Shown: positions 42,293-51,138, counted from the stretch's first letter. The stretch is DNA of 64,000 bases from Pseudalkalibacillus salsuginis (GCF_021646685.1 NZ_JAKJHW010000002.1:806001-870000); one strand, 5' to 3'. The notes: generated from the letters alone by a model not told the origin. Program-made: numbers and translations.

Positions 42293-43387
42293 GCGCGGAA
42301 GGTTCAGCAGGGCATTGTAAGCATTGATTCGACCATATTGATAAAGTACCCCTGTACCAATAATAGATACGGTGGTCGACTCGATGGTCTGTCGGACTAC
42401 CTTCGGATTTTGATTGAGTGATAGTAGTAAAGCAGCCAGCCCACTTACTAATGGTGTCGCCATGGATGTTCCTGACAGGTAACCGTAGTTTTGCGGCCCG
42501 GTGCGGTTTGGATAGGTCGGCATCGTAGATAATATATCGACCCCAGGGGCAGCGACGTCCACCCAAGAAGCTCCGAAATTTGAAAAGATTGCTTTCGTAT
42601 CATTCAGATCAACGGCTGCTACACTGATACATTGAGCAAAAGCAGCTGGATAATTTTGCTGGTTCAATCCATCATTACCAGCCGCTGCCGCCATCAATAC
42701 ACCCTTGCTTTGGGCATATTTCACCGCATTATGAAGTGTGGCACTGAAGGCCGTTGTCCCGAGGCTCATGTTGATGACCTTCGCCCCGTTATCTGCAGCG
42801 TAGACGATTCCCTGGACGACACTGCTTAAAGTGCCTGTCCCATCATCATCGAGAACTTTGATGTTCATCAAGGTGGGATTGATCGCTAGGCCAGCAACTC
42901 CCATCCCATTTCTTGTGACAGCGGCTGCTATTCCAGCGACATGAGTTCCATGGCCATCTAAGTCTTGTAAAGGCGAGGAATTTGAAAAATTGGCAGTCAA
43001 AATGATTTTAGCTTGAAGATCCGGGTGGGTCATATCAATGCCTGTGTCAAGAATTGCAATCGGGACTTTTGTCGAACCTCTGGTTATATTCCAGGCTCGA
43101 GTGGCAACAACCTTCATAACCCCCCACTGATAGGGAAACAAGGGGTCATTCGGGACAAGCCGCTTTTGGACGATAGCTTCTCTTTCCACGTATTCAACTT
43201 CATCACAATGCGAGTAACATTGCAGGCAAGTATTGATTTGGAAAGGATCTGTCTCAACGACCTGGACTGCCAATTCCTTTATATCCCGGATTACTTTGGC
43301 GTTGGCTAGTCGATGGATTTGAGCACATTTCTGAGGAGGAGTATTATCACGAAAACGGATGAGGAGTCTATCAGGGGAGTAATTCAT
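42290..43387 (-). CDS. S8 family serine peptidase (subtilisin/thermitase-like)
   Basis: 365 residues. Catalytic triad: Asp114 (ILDTGID), His146 (DGHGTHVAG) and Ser308 (GTSMATP), oxyanion Asn in AAAGND. Residues 1-80 look like a fervidolysin/thermitase-type propeptide (DRLLIRFRDN...EVEYVERE), but no hydrophobic signal peptide precedes it. The ATG at 43387 has AGAGGTAAG upstream, and I see no extension that would add one. It may therefore act inside the cell or in the mother cell or spore. The propeptide holds four Cys (21, 54, 57, 61), unusual for secreted subtilases. Confidence 0.88.
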   Translation of the reverse strand: MNYSPDRLLIRFRDNTPPQKCAQIHRLANAKVIRDIKELAVQVVETDPFQINTCLQCYSHCDEVEYVEREAIVQKRLVPNDPLFPYQWGVMKVVATRAWNITRGSTKVPIAILDTGIDMTHPDLQAKIILTANFSNSSPLQDLDGHGTHVAGIAAAVTRNGMGVAGLAINPTLMNIKVLDDDGTGTLSSVVQGIVYAADNGAKVINMSLGTTAFSATLHNAVKYAQSKGVLMAAAAGNDGLNQQNYPAAFAQCISVAAVDLNDTKAIFSNFGASWVDVAAPGVDILSTMPTYPNRTGPQNYGYLSGTSMATPLVSGLAALLLSLNQNPKVVRQTIESTTVSIIGTGVLYQYGRINAYNALLNLPR

Positions 43388-43638
43388 TTTAGCTCTTACC
43401 TCTTTCTACCATTTTTAGTAATAGTTTACGTAATTTAGTAGATTCCGGTCACGGCAAGGTAGTTAAAATAGGCGGGTTTATTACCATAAACCAAATATTT
43501 TTTAGGTATCTATCGATTTAAGTTACAAGCGTGAATGAAATTACCTTAGGGAATTGTTAGGTGCCCGTCTATACATATATGCACAGTACTCATAGGATGT
43601 AGTATATCTTTTTATCTAAATCAAGGGAGGGATTCAGA

Positions 43639-43944
43639 TTGAGGAAAAAAGGGCTTTTGGATAAAGGGGAAACAGCCCGACACGGTAAAAAGGAAAACAA
43701 ATGTAAAAGTTGTCTATGTGATCTGCTAAGAGATCTGGAAAGAGGTACTTTGATCAGATTGGCTTTTCTAGAAGACTTTTTTGAAGCAGATCAGGAATAT
43801 CGTTTCGTTTGTTTTGATGATAAAACGTGCTGTGTGACATTGATCGATCCTACAGATAACAATGTTTTTATCTTGGATTGTAACGACCTTGTCGTATTCG
43901 AGATAGTTAACGTAAACGGCCCAGCACCAGGAACTGCCACCTAA
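43639..43944 (+). CDS. Cys-rich small protein 1 of 3, possible spore surface protein
   Basis: 101 residues, TTG start with GGGAGG 8 nt upstream. Pattern: basic N-terminus, CKSCLCDLLRDLERGTLI, an acidic strand region (EDFFEADQEYRFVC), CCVTLIDPTDNNVFILDC and a short tail. It shares its core with the next two genes: CxCx(6)LxxGTx(n)FFExx(D/Q)(F/Y)xFxC(F/L)D(x)KxCC(V/I)TL...xDC. The CVC...CC-TL-DC arrangement faintly resembles parts of CotY/CotZ exosporium proteins; this is my inference only. A possible CATA-N3-TG (sigma-K-like) element lies near 43593. Confidence 0.68.
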   Translation: MRKKGLLDKGETARHGKKENKCKSCLCDLLRDLERGTLIRLAFLEDFFEADQEYRFVCFDDKTCCVTLIDPTDNNVFILDCNDLVVFEIVNVNGPAPGTAT

Positions 43945-43971
43945 GAATTACAAATTAAAGGAGGAGGAATC

Positions 43972-44211
43972 ATGAGAAAAGATTTTGATGAGTGCAATAG
44001 TTGTATTTGTAAGTTGTTCCGTAAATTGGATTCTGGAACAACGATCCAATTTGCAATTGATGACACAGATGAATTTTTTGAAAATGAAGATTTTACATTC
44101 ATTTGTCTAGATGAAAAGAAATGTTGTATAACCCTGAATAGACCTCAAGAGGATTCTATCGTATTCGTTGATTGTACTCGGATAGCTGGAGTGAAGATCA
44201 TCGAGAATTAA
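43972..44211 (+). CDS. Cys-rich small protein 2 of 3
   Basis: 79 residues, ATG with AAAGGAGGAGG upstream, 27 nt after the previous stop. CNSCICKLFRKLDSGTTIQF, EFFENEDFTFICLDEKKCC, VFVDCTRIAGVKII. It is the shortest of the three and lacks extensions at either end, so it defines the core: six Cys in conserved positions. Probably arose by tandem duplication. Confidence 0.68.
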   Translation: MRKDFDECNSCICKLFRKLDSGTTIQFAIDDTDEFFENEDFTFICLDEKKCCITLNRPQEDSIVFVDCTRIAGVKIIEN

Positions 44212-44247
44212 CTGAAGGAATGAATAAAATAAGGGAGGGATATCGAT

Positions 44248-44505
44248 ATGAGTTGTGGATGCAATAACAAAGATTGCAAAGGGTGTGTATGTAATCAGTT
44301 TAAAAAACTGAACGTAGGGGATGTCGTCCAAATTACTTTTGGGGATGATGAATTTTTTGAAGATCAAGACTATATATTTACATGCCTTGATCATAAAGAT
44401 TGTTGTGTAACATTGATCGATCCCACCGATGATAATCCATTTATTGTCGATTGTGAGCGGGTCAAAGGGATCAAATTCATTACCAACACGAATGTAAACG
44501 GCTAG
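44248..44505 (+). CDS. Cys-rich small protein 3 of 3
   Basis: 85 residues, ATG with AAGGGAGGG upstream, 36 nt after the previous stop. MSCGCNNKDCKGCVCNQFKK adds an N-terminal Cys cluster; the core EFFEDQDYIFTCLDHKDCC, VTLIDPTDDNPFIVDC is closest to gene 1. The MSCGC start resembles that of CotY/CotZ-type proteins. No signal peptide in any of the three, so mother-cell deposition onto spores is possible but unproven. Confidence 0.7.
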   Translation: MSCGCNNKDCKGCVCNQFKKLNVGDVVQITFGDDEFFEDQDYIFTCLDHKDCCVTLIDPTDDNPFIVDCERVKGIKFITNTNVNG

Positions 44506-44600
44506 CAATTTTAACGAACTGAAAGCACCTGTATGCACCTCTTAAAGTAAACGTTATGCATGTATCCTCTTCAATCCATACTATAGATTTCAGCGATAAG

Positions 44601-44640
44601 CCCTGCCAATTTCCAGAGCAGGGCAACTGTGCTTTTATTT
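44601..44640 (+). terminator. hairpin after the Cys-rich gene triplet
   Basis: GCCCTGC-11 nt-GCAGGGC followed by AACTGTGCTTTTATTTT. Placed about 95 bases after the last stop. The remaining bases to 44950 show nothing recognisable. Confidence 0.65.
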
Positions 44641-44950
44641 TATTTCCTTTTAAGTTTCTTCTCTCGTAATAGCCCTAGTTTTCTTGCAGCTCCCCGTTTA
44701 TCATAGCGAAAGGTGACTTAGCAAGGTTCCACCAATAAAAGTAATTTTCCACCAAATCCGGTTTGTTTCGTCTATAATTGTAGGTGATTTAATGGGTGAT
44801 CTTTGTTTAAATCTATTGGGAACCGTTTAATACGTTTTCTTTTAGTCATGATAGAGATCATAATGAATTCAGCTTTTCTGGGCATGAGAGTATTATCGCT
44901 TGTATTTTGCTAAATGGCCAGAAAAATCACCGTCAGAAAAGGAGTTTACT

Positions 44951-45319
44951 ATGAATGGTTTATTAATCAAATCATCTTGGATCGATTTTATTTTAGACGG
45001 GAAGAAAACGTGGGAAATTAGAGGCTCAAATACTAAAATCCGAAGCCGAATTGCTTTGATCAAAAGGGGTACGGGGATGATATTCGGTACAGCCGATCTG
45101 ATTGGTTGTAGAAAAATAAGCTTTGAAGAGTACAAAAAGGGAGAATCCTTTCATTGTGTTTCTCAAGAAAATGGTATCTCATTGCCCTACAAGAATACCT
45201 ATGCATGGATACTAACTGACCCGAACTTGTTTGAAACACCTCATCCATATGATCATCCGAAAGGGGCAGTCATTTGGGTTAAATTAGACAAACACAGCTT
45301 ACTTAAAGAACAAATGTGA
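44951..45319 (+). CDS. ASCH domain-containing protein
   Basis: 122 residues. MNGLLIKSSWIDFILDGKKTWEIRG and RIALIKRGTGMIFGTADLIGC are the ASCH beta-barrel core (PUA-like, GxKxxExR pattern as GKKTWEIRG). ASCH proteins bind RNA or modified nucleosides; some are amidohydrolases for N4-acetylcytidine. ATG 44951 is chosen because AAAGGAG lies 6 nt upstream; a reading from 44900 has no ribosome binding site. Confidence 0.82.
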   Translation: MNGLLIKSSWIDFILDGKKTWEIRGSNTKIRSRIALIKRGTGMIFGTADLIGCRKISFEEYKKGESFHCVSQENGISLPYKNTYAWILTDPNLFETPHPYDHPKGAVIWVKLDKHSLLKEQM

Positions 45320-45352
45320 AAATGGGCTTTCGTATAGGTTCGTAACTTCATA

Positions 45353-45385
45353 TGAAAGCCGATCCTTTTTATCAGAATCGGCTTC
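45353..45385. terminator. terminator between ASCH and VOC genes
   Basis: GAAAGCCGAT-12 nt-ATCGGCTTCG stem between convergent genes. Confidence 0.7.
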
Positions 45386-45411
45386 GTCGTTGAGTTATAG
45401 AGTGTCATTCA

Positions 45412-45819
45412 TTATTTGGTGCAGTTCAAGTCCCACGTTATTCCGTATGCATCCGTCACCTTGCCATATTTCGCTCCCCAAAATGTATCCTGCAGTTCCA
45501 TCTGAACTGTACCATCTTTACTTAGACGATCGTAGAGGCTTTGGATTTCGTCCTCATTTTCCAGTTCAAGAACCAATGAGATATTGCTGCCTTTTTCAAT
45601 ACCGTGTCCTGGAAAAGTATCAGAAACCATGAAGAATAACTGACCCTTCTTGAACTTGGCATGCATGATCCGTTCATCCACTTCTGGAGGAGTGGGGAAA
45701 TCCGCCTCACCGAATGTTTGGCTTTCAATGATCTCACCGTCAAAAAGATCCTTGTAAAAACCTAGTGCTTCCTTCGCATTTCCATCAAACGTCAGATAAG
45801 GTACAGCTTGATTTTTCAT
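45412..45819 (-). CDS. VOC family protein, PhnB/YjdN-like
   Basis: 135 residues. PYLTFDGNAKEALGFYKDLF, the PEVDERIMHAKFKKGQLFFMVSD strand pair, SLVLELENEDEIQSLYDRLS and FWGAKYGKVTDAYGITWDLN fit the PhnB-like 3-demethylubiquinone-9 methyltransferase-type VOC fold. The role of these proteins is mostly unknown despite the name. Metal-ligand conservation is partial, as is usual for this branch. Confidence 0.88.
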   Translation of the reverse strand: MKNQAVPYLTFDGNAKEALGFYKDLFDGEIIESQTFGEADFPTPPEVDERIMHAKFKKGQLFFMVSDTFPGHGIEKGSNISLVLELENEDEIQSLYDRLSKDGTVQMELQDTFWGAKYGKVTDAYGITWDLNCTK

Positions 45820-45963
45820 TGTTCCACTCTCCTAAATTAAGTTTGGTCACTTCATCATTATACTCTTTAATTTACATTATAACAAGAACAATTGTTCGTA
45901 CTTTTGAGATTTTTTAAAAAATGGAAACCATCATTGATTTAAAAGCTGAAAATAATCTATCTT

Positions 45964-46806
45964 TCAAGTATAAAGTGTTTGGTAATCTTTTATAAGGTGA
46001 CTTTCAATCGTATTACAGCAATGTTGAGTATCTTTTTTCGACTTGAGTAAAAAGTAAAGCGTCTTTAGAAAGTTCGTAGTATTGGTACGAAAAAGAAAGA
46101 AGGAATGAGACCAACCTTCTTCCTCTTTTATTTGAATTTGAGAACAGATCGAGTCCAACCACATATTCAATTGGCTAGGTGTCAAACCTTTCCGAAGCAT
46201 CCGATCAATTACGACCGTCAAGCGTTCATCTTCATTGTCGGTATAAACTCCATCTTCCCGTCCTATGCATGTCTTGATTCCTTCCAAATAAATTGGAAAT
46301 AACCTATCAGAGTCGATAACCGGGTGCTCAACTGCAGAAGCAAGTAAATCAGCTCCGTGTGCCACTGCATGTGCCCATCCTTTCCCTTCTACAAAACCTC
46401 GATAGTCTTTTTCACGCAGTATGTAATCAACTGATCGATTGCAAGCTTCTTCTATAAGGGGGTCAGGAAGAAAACGCCTTTCTGCATCTACTTTTAACAA
46501 TAATGCTGCTAATAGAGCAGAAAAAGAACGTACGAATACAGCGTCTCCCTCGCTTTCTTCAATACGATGAAACAAATGATCTTCATTTATGCTTGTCTGT
46601 AAAAGGTCCATCATCAATGACTCAGATAGATGTTTTTTTGTGATCAATCTCACAAATGTACTATAGATTAACGTATCCCGCAGTTCAGGATCTGTATCCC
46701 CGATGTGTCCTAACATATCCTGTACAAGGTTTTCTTTATCAACTATTTGGAGATTCTCTTCGGTCAAATGCTTTATCTTTTTTAGACGTAATTTTAAATC
46801 CTGCAT
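45964..46806 (-). CDS. DUF2785 domain-containing protein
   Basis: 280 residues, alpha-helical. DPELRDTLIYSTFVRLI, RGFVEGKGWAHAVAHGADLL and EDERLTVVIDRML are the conserved DUF2785 blocks. No known function and no signal peptide. Two ATG codons are adjacent; the second (46806) is 6 nt after AAAGGAG and the first only 3 nt, so the second is chosen. Confidence 0.82.
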   Translation of the reverse strand: MQDLKLRLKKIKHLTEENLQIVDKENLVQDMLGHIGDTDPELRDTLIYSTFVRLITKKHLSESLMMDLLQTSINEDHLFHRIEESEGDAVFVRSFSALLAALLLKVDAERRFLPDPLIEEACNRSVDYILREKDYRGFVEGKGWAHAVAHGADLLASAVEHPVIDSDRLFPIYLEGIKTCIGREDGVYTDNEDERLTVVIDRMLRKGLTPSQLNMWLDSICSQIQIKEEEGWSHSFFLFRTNTTNFLKTLYFLLKSKKDTQHCCNTIESHLIKDYQTLYT

Positions 46807-46935
46807 CATATTCTCCTTTAGCAAATGTTGTTTCTATGTACATATCTGCTGCTTATTCATCCATATTTGCGAATTTTCCAGTATGTGGATATGTTATATT
46901 TTCGTCACAAACCATTAAATCCCTTTCTAAAAATA

Positions 46936-47115
46936 AGAAAAGCGCCCTGTTTAGTCCACAGGTCACTGGAAGTCCGACGAAAAGGCTCAAACCAAACAAA
47001 GTTCGGTTCTGCGTGGGATAACACTTCGACCTAAATCAATGTGTCGACAGCCCCAGGAGGACTGAAGTGATCCAAGTGGATGGACGTTGGAGTTAGACAT
47101 TCCTTCATCGAGAAT
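46936..47115 (+). repeat. dispersed structured intergenic repeat, copy C
   Basis: AAAAGCGCCCTG at the 5' end, then GGAAGTCCGACGAAAAGG, CAAACCAAACAAAGTTCG, GGTTCTGCGTGGG, AATGTGTCGAC, GGAGGACTGAAGTGATCC and a terminal TTCCTTCATCGAG. Slightly diverged in the 3' pairing arm. Confidence 0.87.
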
Positions 47116-47131
47116 AGCCTTTTATATTTAA

Positions 47132-47171
47132 TAAAGCCGATCCCAACACTGAAGGTGTCGAGTCGGCTTTC
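47132..47171 (-). terminator. terminator after the catalase gene
   Basis: AAAGCCGA/TCGGCTTT stem with an inner ACACT/AGGTGT-type pairing, just after the stop codon at 47178. Confidence 0.75.
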
Positions 47172-47177
47172 ATCCAT

Positions 47178-49214
47178 TTAAACTAGTTCTCTATCCCAAT
47201 GGCGGTGTACGGCGATTGCCTCTACGAATTGATTAGTGAATTCGTTGATATTGTCACCGATCACAACGCCAGGGCTTTTGTCTAATCCTAATTTTTTGAT
47301 CCATTCTGTCCCTTCATGCGTTGCTCCGATCGGTTTGAAATGGTTGAATGCTTCGGAGATGAAGTAGGCTGTATCATTATAAAACTTCTTGTCCCCCTCA
47401 TTTCCACCTACAGCATAGACCGCATCGAACAAGACAGATTCAGCAGTCAGGAATGTATGGTCCACCTCAAGCGTCTTACCATCTGAGGTATAGACCTCGC
47501 CCAGCTTATTACTGACGATTTCAGGTTGAACGCCTTTTTCCTTTAGTTCATCCAACACTGAGGTAACCCCTTTACTATTGAAGTCAGCGGCAATGATAAC
47601 TGCAACTTTCCGAGTATCAGGTTTCTTTACTGTATTATCCATGCTTAACGCAGGCGAAGCTTTTGTGACATTGGAATCCTCGCCTTGAGGTTTTTCAGCC
47701 CCGATAGCATCAGCCACATCGGTTGCTAATTCTTTGCTTACATTTGCGAACATGTCGACCACTTGCTGCTGCACAGATTTGCTCTCCACTTTTCCAAGTT
47801 CAAAACTGAAGGCTTGTTTGATATCCTCTTTTTCATGCTTGGTCATGCTGTTCCAAAACAAGGTTGCTTGTGAGAAATGATCCTTGAAGCTATCACTTCT
47901 GGCACGGATTTTATGACCTTCCACTTTTTCTTGGTAGTGTTTGAATCCACCCTCTTCTTCACTCGCTGTTTCTGGGGTGTTTTGGGCAAGTGAGTTTTTA
48001 TGATAGCTGACTTGTCCTTTGTTGATTGTATGGCGCCCGTAACCATCACGTTGATTGTTATGGAATGGACATACTGGCCTGTTGATCGGCAGCTCATGGA
48101 AATTCGGACCGCCTAGGCGGATCAACTGGGTATCTGTATATGAGAATAATCGGCCTTGCAGTAACGGATCGTTTGAAAAATCAATGCCTGGGACAACGTG
48201 TCCCGGATGGAACGCCACTTGCTCCGTTTCTGCAAATACGTTATCTACATTACGGTTCAAGGTCAATTTCCCGATCAACTTTACTGGAATCTCTTCTTCC
48301 GGCCAAATTTTTGTCGGGTCAAGGATGTCGAAATCAAACTTGAACTCATCATCTTCTTTTATGATCTGCACACCTAATTCGTACTCTGGATATTTTCCAT
48401 TTTCAATCGATTCATAAAGGTCTACACGATGGAAGTCCGGGTTCTTTCCGGATATTTTCTGTGCTTCATCCCATACGAGAGCGTGCGTTCCGAGTACTGG
48501 CTTCCAATGGAACTTAATAAAATGGGCTTCTCCTCTTTCGTTTACGAACCGGAATGTATGGACACCGAAACCTTCCATCATCCGGAAGCTCCTTGGTATT
48601 GCCCGTCCAGACATCGCCCACATCACCATATGAGCAGACTCCTGGTTATTTGCTACGAAATCCCAGAAGGTGTCATGGGCTGAAGCAGCTTGCGGTATTT
48701 CATTATGTGGCTCAGGTTTTAGCGCATGCACAAGATCCGGAAATTTCATTGCATCCTGGATGAAGAAGACCGGAATATTGTTTCCTACTAGATCGAAGTT
48801 CCCTTCATCTGTATAAAATTTCGTCGCAAAACCGCGTGCGTCCCGTACTGTTTCAGCAGAACCTTTTGATCCAGCCACGGTTGAAAAACGGACAAATACA
48901 GGCGTTTTCTTAGATGGGTCTTGCAAGAAATCGGCCTTGGTGTATTTTTTCATCGATTCATAGACCTGGAATTCACCGTGAGCAGCAAATCCGCGAGCGT
49001 GTACGATCCGTTCCGGAATACGCTCATGATCGAAATGCGTCATTTTTTCTCGAAAATGAAAGTCCTCCATCAATGTCGGACCACGTTCACCAGCTTTTAA
49101 TGAAAATTCATCCTCAGACACTTTAACACCCTGGTTGGTCGTCAATTTCTTACCTGAATCATCCACACGGTCTTGTTCAAGCTGTTCATGTTTCTTATTT
49201 TGTTTATCGCTCAT
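47178..49214 (-). CDS. katE: large-subunit catalase (clade 2, KatE type)
   Basis: 678 residues. Haem catalase core: PERIVHARGFAAHGEF (active-site His), FVRFSTVAGSKGSAETVRD, NNIPVFFIQDAMKFPDLVHA (active-site Asn is in the preceding GN), and RLFSYTDTQLIRLGGPNF (haem Tyr). The extra C-terminal flavodoxin/DJ-1-like domain is present (about 535-678, from RKVAVIIAADFNSKG). It decomposes hydrogen peroxide. The start is ATG 49214, 8 nt after AAGGAGG. Upstream are a sigma-B-like promoter and a PerR/Fur-like box. In B. subtilis, KatE of this type is part of the general stress regulon. Confidence 0.95.
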   Translation of the reverse strand: MSDKQNKKHEQLEQDRVDDSGKKLTTNQGVKVSEDEFSLKAGERGPTLMEDFHFREKMTHFDHERIPERIVHARGFAAHGEFQVYESMKKYTKADFLQDPSKKTPVFVRFSTVAGSKGSAETVRDARGFATKFYTDEGNFDLVGNNIPVFFIQDAMKFPDLVHALKPEPHNEIPQAASAHDTFWDFVANNQESAHMVMWAMSGRAIPRSFRMMEGFGVHTFRFVNERGEAHFIKFHWKPVLGTHALVWDEAQKISGKNPDFHRVDLYESIENGKYPEYELGVQIIKEDDEFKFDFDILDPTKIWPEEEIPVKLIGKLTLNRNVDNVFAETEQVAFHPGHVVPGIDFSNDPLLQGRLFSYTDTQLIRLGGPNFHELPINRPVCPFHNNQRDGYGRHTINKGQVSYHKNSLAQNTPETASEEEGGFKHYQEKVEGHKIRARSDSFKDHFSQATLFWNSMTKHEKEDIKQAFSFELGKVESKSVQQQVVDMFANVSKELATDVADAIGAEKPQGEDSNVTKASPALSMDNTVKKPDTRKVAVIIAADFNSKGVTSVLDELKEKGVQPEIVSNKLGEVYTSDGKTLEVDHTFLTAESVLFDAVYAVGGNEGDKKFYNDTAYFISEAFNHFKPIGATHEGTEWIKKLGLDKSPGVVIGDNINEFTNQFVEAIAVHRHWDRELV

Positions 49215-49244
49215 CACGCCTTCCTCCTTAGGACGTTTATTATG

Positions 49245-49259
49245 TAATAATGATTACAC
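49245..49259. promoter_or_regulatory. PerR/Fur-family-like box upstream of katE
   Basis: TAATAATGATTACAC matches the PerR consensus TTATAATNATTATAA at 11 of 14 defined positions, and it is part of the palindrome TGTAATaatgATTACA. It lies just downstream of the predicted sigma-B -10 element, where a repressor would block transcription. Confidence 0.4.
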
Positions 49260-49268
49260 ATTAGGGAT

Positions 49269-49294
49269 GTACCCTGCGGAGGAAACGACGAAAC
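49269..49294 (-). promoter_or_regulatory. sigma-B-like promoter of katE
   Basis: On the minus strand GTTTCG, a 14-nt spacer, then GGGTAC. The sigma-B consensus is GTTTAA-N12-15-GGGTAT. The -10 ends 55 bp before the katE start codon. Confidence 0.6.
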
Positions 49295-49388
49295 AGGTTT
49301 ACTTTATATGAGTCGATACTACTAGGTGGGACCTAATTGGATATAGTAGTGGGGGTGTGAATTGGGTTTGAAGTGTATCGCTTGCCTA

Positions 49389-50231
49389 TTAGTCAGATTG
49401 TTCTTCCCCTGTAAAGACATCTGTGATTGCTTGCTGTAAGTTCGCTTTCACTTCAGCTTTATCCCTGAAGGAAAGTCCTTCTTTCACCATCTTGCTTGCT
49501 ATATCGGCACGCGTTCCTGTGATGATCGCTTCACAGCCCATCAATGAAATGCCATCAATGACTTTCAACAAGTGGTGAGTGCCTTCACCCTCCATGTCTG
49601 CTACTCCTGATAGGTCGATAATCAAGGTTTGAATTCTTCCCTTGCCCACTTCAGCCAAAACTTTATCTTTTATTGTTTCGGACCGGGAGCTATCAATCGT
49701 TCCGATTAATGGAAATATCGCCGTCGTTGAGCTGATCGGTATGATTTGTACAGATAGATTTTCCACCAATTTCCGTTCTGCTTCAAGCAACTTATCTTTA
49801 TACGTTGAGTAACTGATAAAAAATACATTTAGAAATTTGTCGATCTGTTCATTGATCGTTTTTTCCAATGCATAAAATTCTTCTATACAATCAGATTTAT
49901 TCTGTGTTTGATCATATCTATAGAGGAAACTCCAGAGGGTTCTTCTGATTGCGTGCACCCAATCCAGTTTGAAGGTCAATGTCATAGAATGCCTCGCCCA
50001 TACGATTCCTTCTTGCTCAGCAAATTTCTCAAGATCTTCTGTATTCTGCTCCACAACATATCCGATAAGCCTATGGGCGTTTTTAATGAGATTAATGTTC
50101 CCGATCATTTGGATCTCTTCGATTTTCTCTTTTACATTTACTGCTTCTGCCAGCAAATTTTCTTCAATTTCCGTTTGATGTTGATGGAAAAATTCCTTGA
50201 TCTGCTGCCCTTCTTGCAATACTAAACTCAC
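49389..50231 (-). CDS. RsbR paralogue: stressosome-type protein with C-terminal STAS domain
   Basis: 280 residues. The N-terminal 140 residues match the non-haem globin-like RsbR domain; the STAS domain (about 155-270) contains FPLIGTIDSSRSETI and LIIDLSGVADMEGEGTHHLL. Stressosome proteins gate sigma-B activation through RsbT. At the two RsbRA phospho-Thr positions (Thr171, Thr205) I read Ser and Gly, so signalling may differ. GTG 50231 is chosen (GGGAGTGA 5 nt upstream). It lies upstream of, and in the same direction as, the sigma-B-type katE gene, 175 bp away. Confidence 0.85.
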   Translation of the reverse strand: MSLVLQEGQQIKEFFHQHQTEIEENLLAEAVNVKEKIEEIQMIGNINLIKNAHRLIGYVVEQNTEDLEKFAEQEGIVWARHSMTLTFKLDWVHAIRRTLWSFLYRYDQTQNKSDCIEEFYALEKTINEQIDKFLNVFFISYSTYKDKLLEAERKLVENLSVQIIPISSTTAIFPLIGTIDSSRSETIKDKVLAEVGKGRIQTLIIDLSGVADMEGEGTHHLLKVIDGISLMGCEAIITGTRADIASKMVKEGLSFRDKAEVKANLQQAITDVFTGEEQSD

Positions 50232-50431
50232 TGCAATCACTCCCAAAAAGAGAAAATTTTTTTAAAAAAATACAGGCACATCCCATATATAGGCGCTTTC
50301 TTTATCTTAGCAAAGTCAGATAATTCCGTAAATAAAGAGGTATTGAAAATATAAGTTTCTTCTTTTTAATACATGTTTTCCACCTTAGTAGAAACACTAA
50401 TGACGTAAAAACTTACGCAGGAGGAAAAGGA

Positions 50432-51136
50432 ATGCAGAATCAAATGAATCCAAACATTTCCCAACAGCCGAATACAAAGCCGTTTGGAATCCAAAATGGA
50501 AACTTACAACAGCAACCCCAGTCACAGCAGAACATGAATCCAACACCAAACCTGGTTCCCCCAAGTATGGCACATGGCGGCCACGAAATATTCGATAGCC
50601 ATGAAGTATTATCTTCAATCAAAGGCATGCTCGATCAGTATCTCCTTTATGATCAATTCATCAAGGATCAAGAGCTGCGCACGATGCTTTATCGCCAACA
50701 CAGCTTCATTACCGACCTGTATAACACCATAGTAGAAACCTTCACGACAGGACAAAAGCCGACTCACTCAACACGCGTGTATAAGATGCAGCAAAACAAT
50801 GACACGATTTATGGGCTGACACCTGGCCAACCGAAAAAGCCATTCACCTCTGCCAACCAGGTGAATGATGAAAGTGTGTCAGGGTATATGCTAGGTTTGG
50901 CTAAATCCACTGCATCGTTATTTGCGATGGCAGCATTGGAGATGACCAATCCTGTATTAAGGAGGGTCATTGCGGATAGTGTGCCGAACTTTATCGAAAT
51001 GGCCTATGAAATCTACCTGTACCAAAACAAGCATAATTATTATCAGGTGGCACAGCTTGCTCAACAGGATATGACGCAAATGCTGCAAAGCTATGCACCC
51101 GCTCAAAACATCCAGCAGAATCAATACAGACAATGA
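50432..51136 (+). CDS. spore coat protein, Coat F domain
   Basis: 234 residues. A Gln/Asn/Pro-rich N-terminus (about 1-48) precedes the Coat F domain: EIFDSHEVLSSIKGMLDQYL, MLYRQHSFITDLYNTIVETF and a second helical region VSGYMLGLAKSTASLFAMAA followed by NPVLRRVIADSVPNFIEMAY. CotF-family proteins are ferritin-like helical bundles of the spore coat. The ribosome binding site AGGAGG lies about 7 nt before the ATG. It confirms a spore-former. Confidence 0.9.
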   Translation: MQNQMNPNISQQPNTKPFGIQNGNLQQQPQSQQNMNPTPNLVPPSMAHGGHEIFDSHEVLSSIKGMLDQYLLYDQFIKDQELRTMLYRQHSFITDLYNTIVETFTTGQKPTHSTRVYKMQQNNDTIYGLTPGQPKKPFTSANQVNDESVSGYMLGLAKSTASLFAMAALEMTNPVLRRVIADSVPNFIEMAYEIYLYQNKHNYYQVAQLAQQDMTQMLQSYAPAQNIQQNQYRQ

Positions 51137-51138
51137 TA

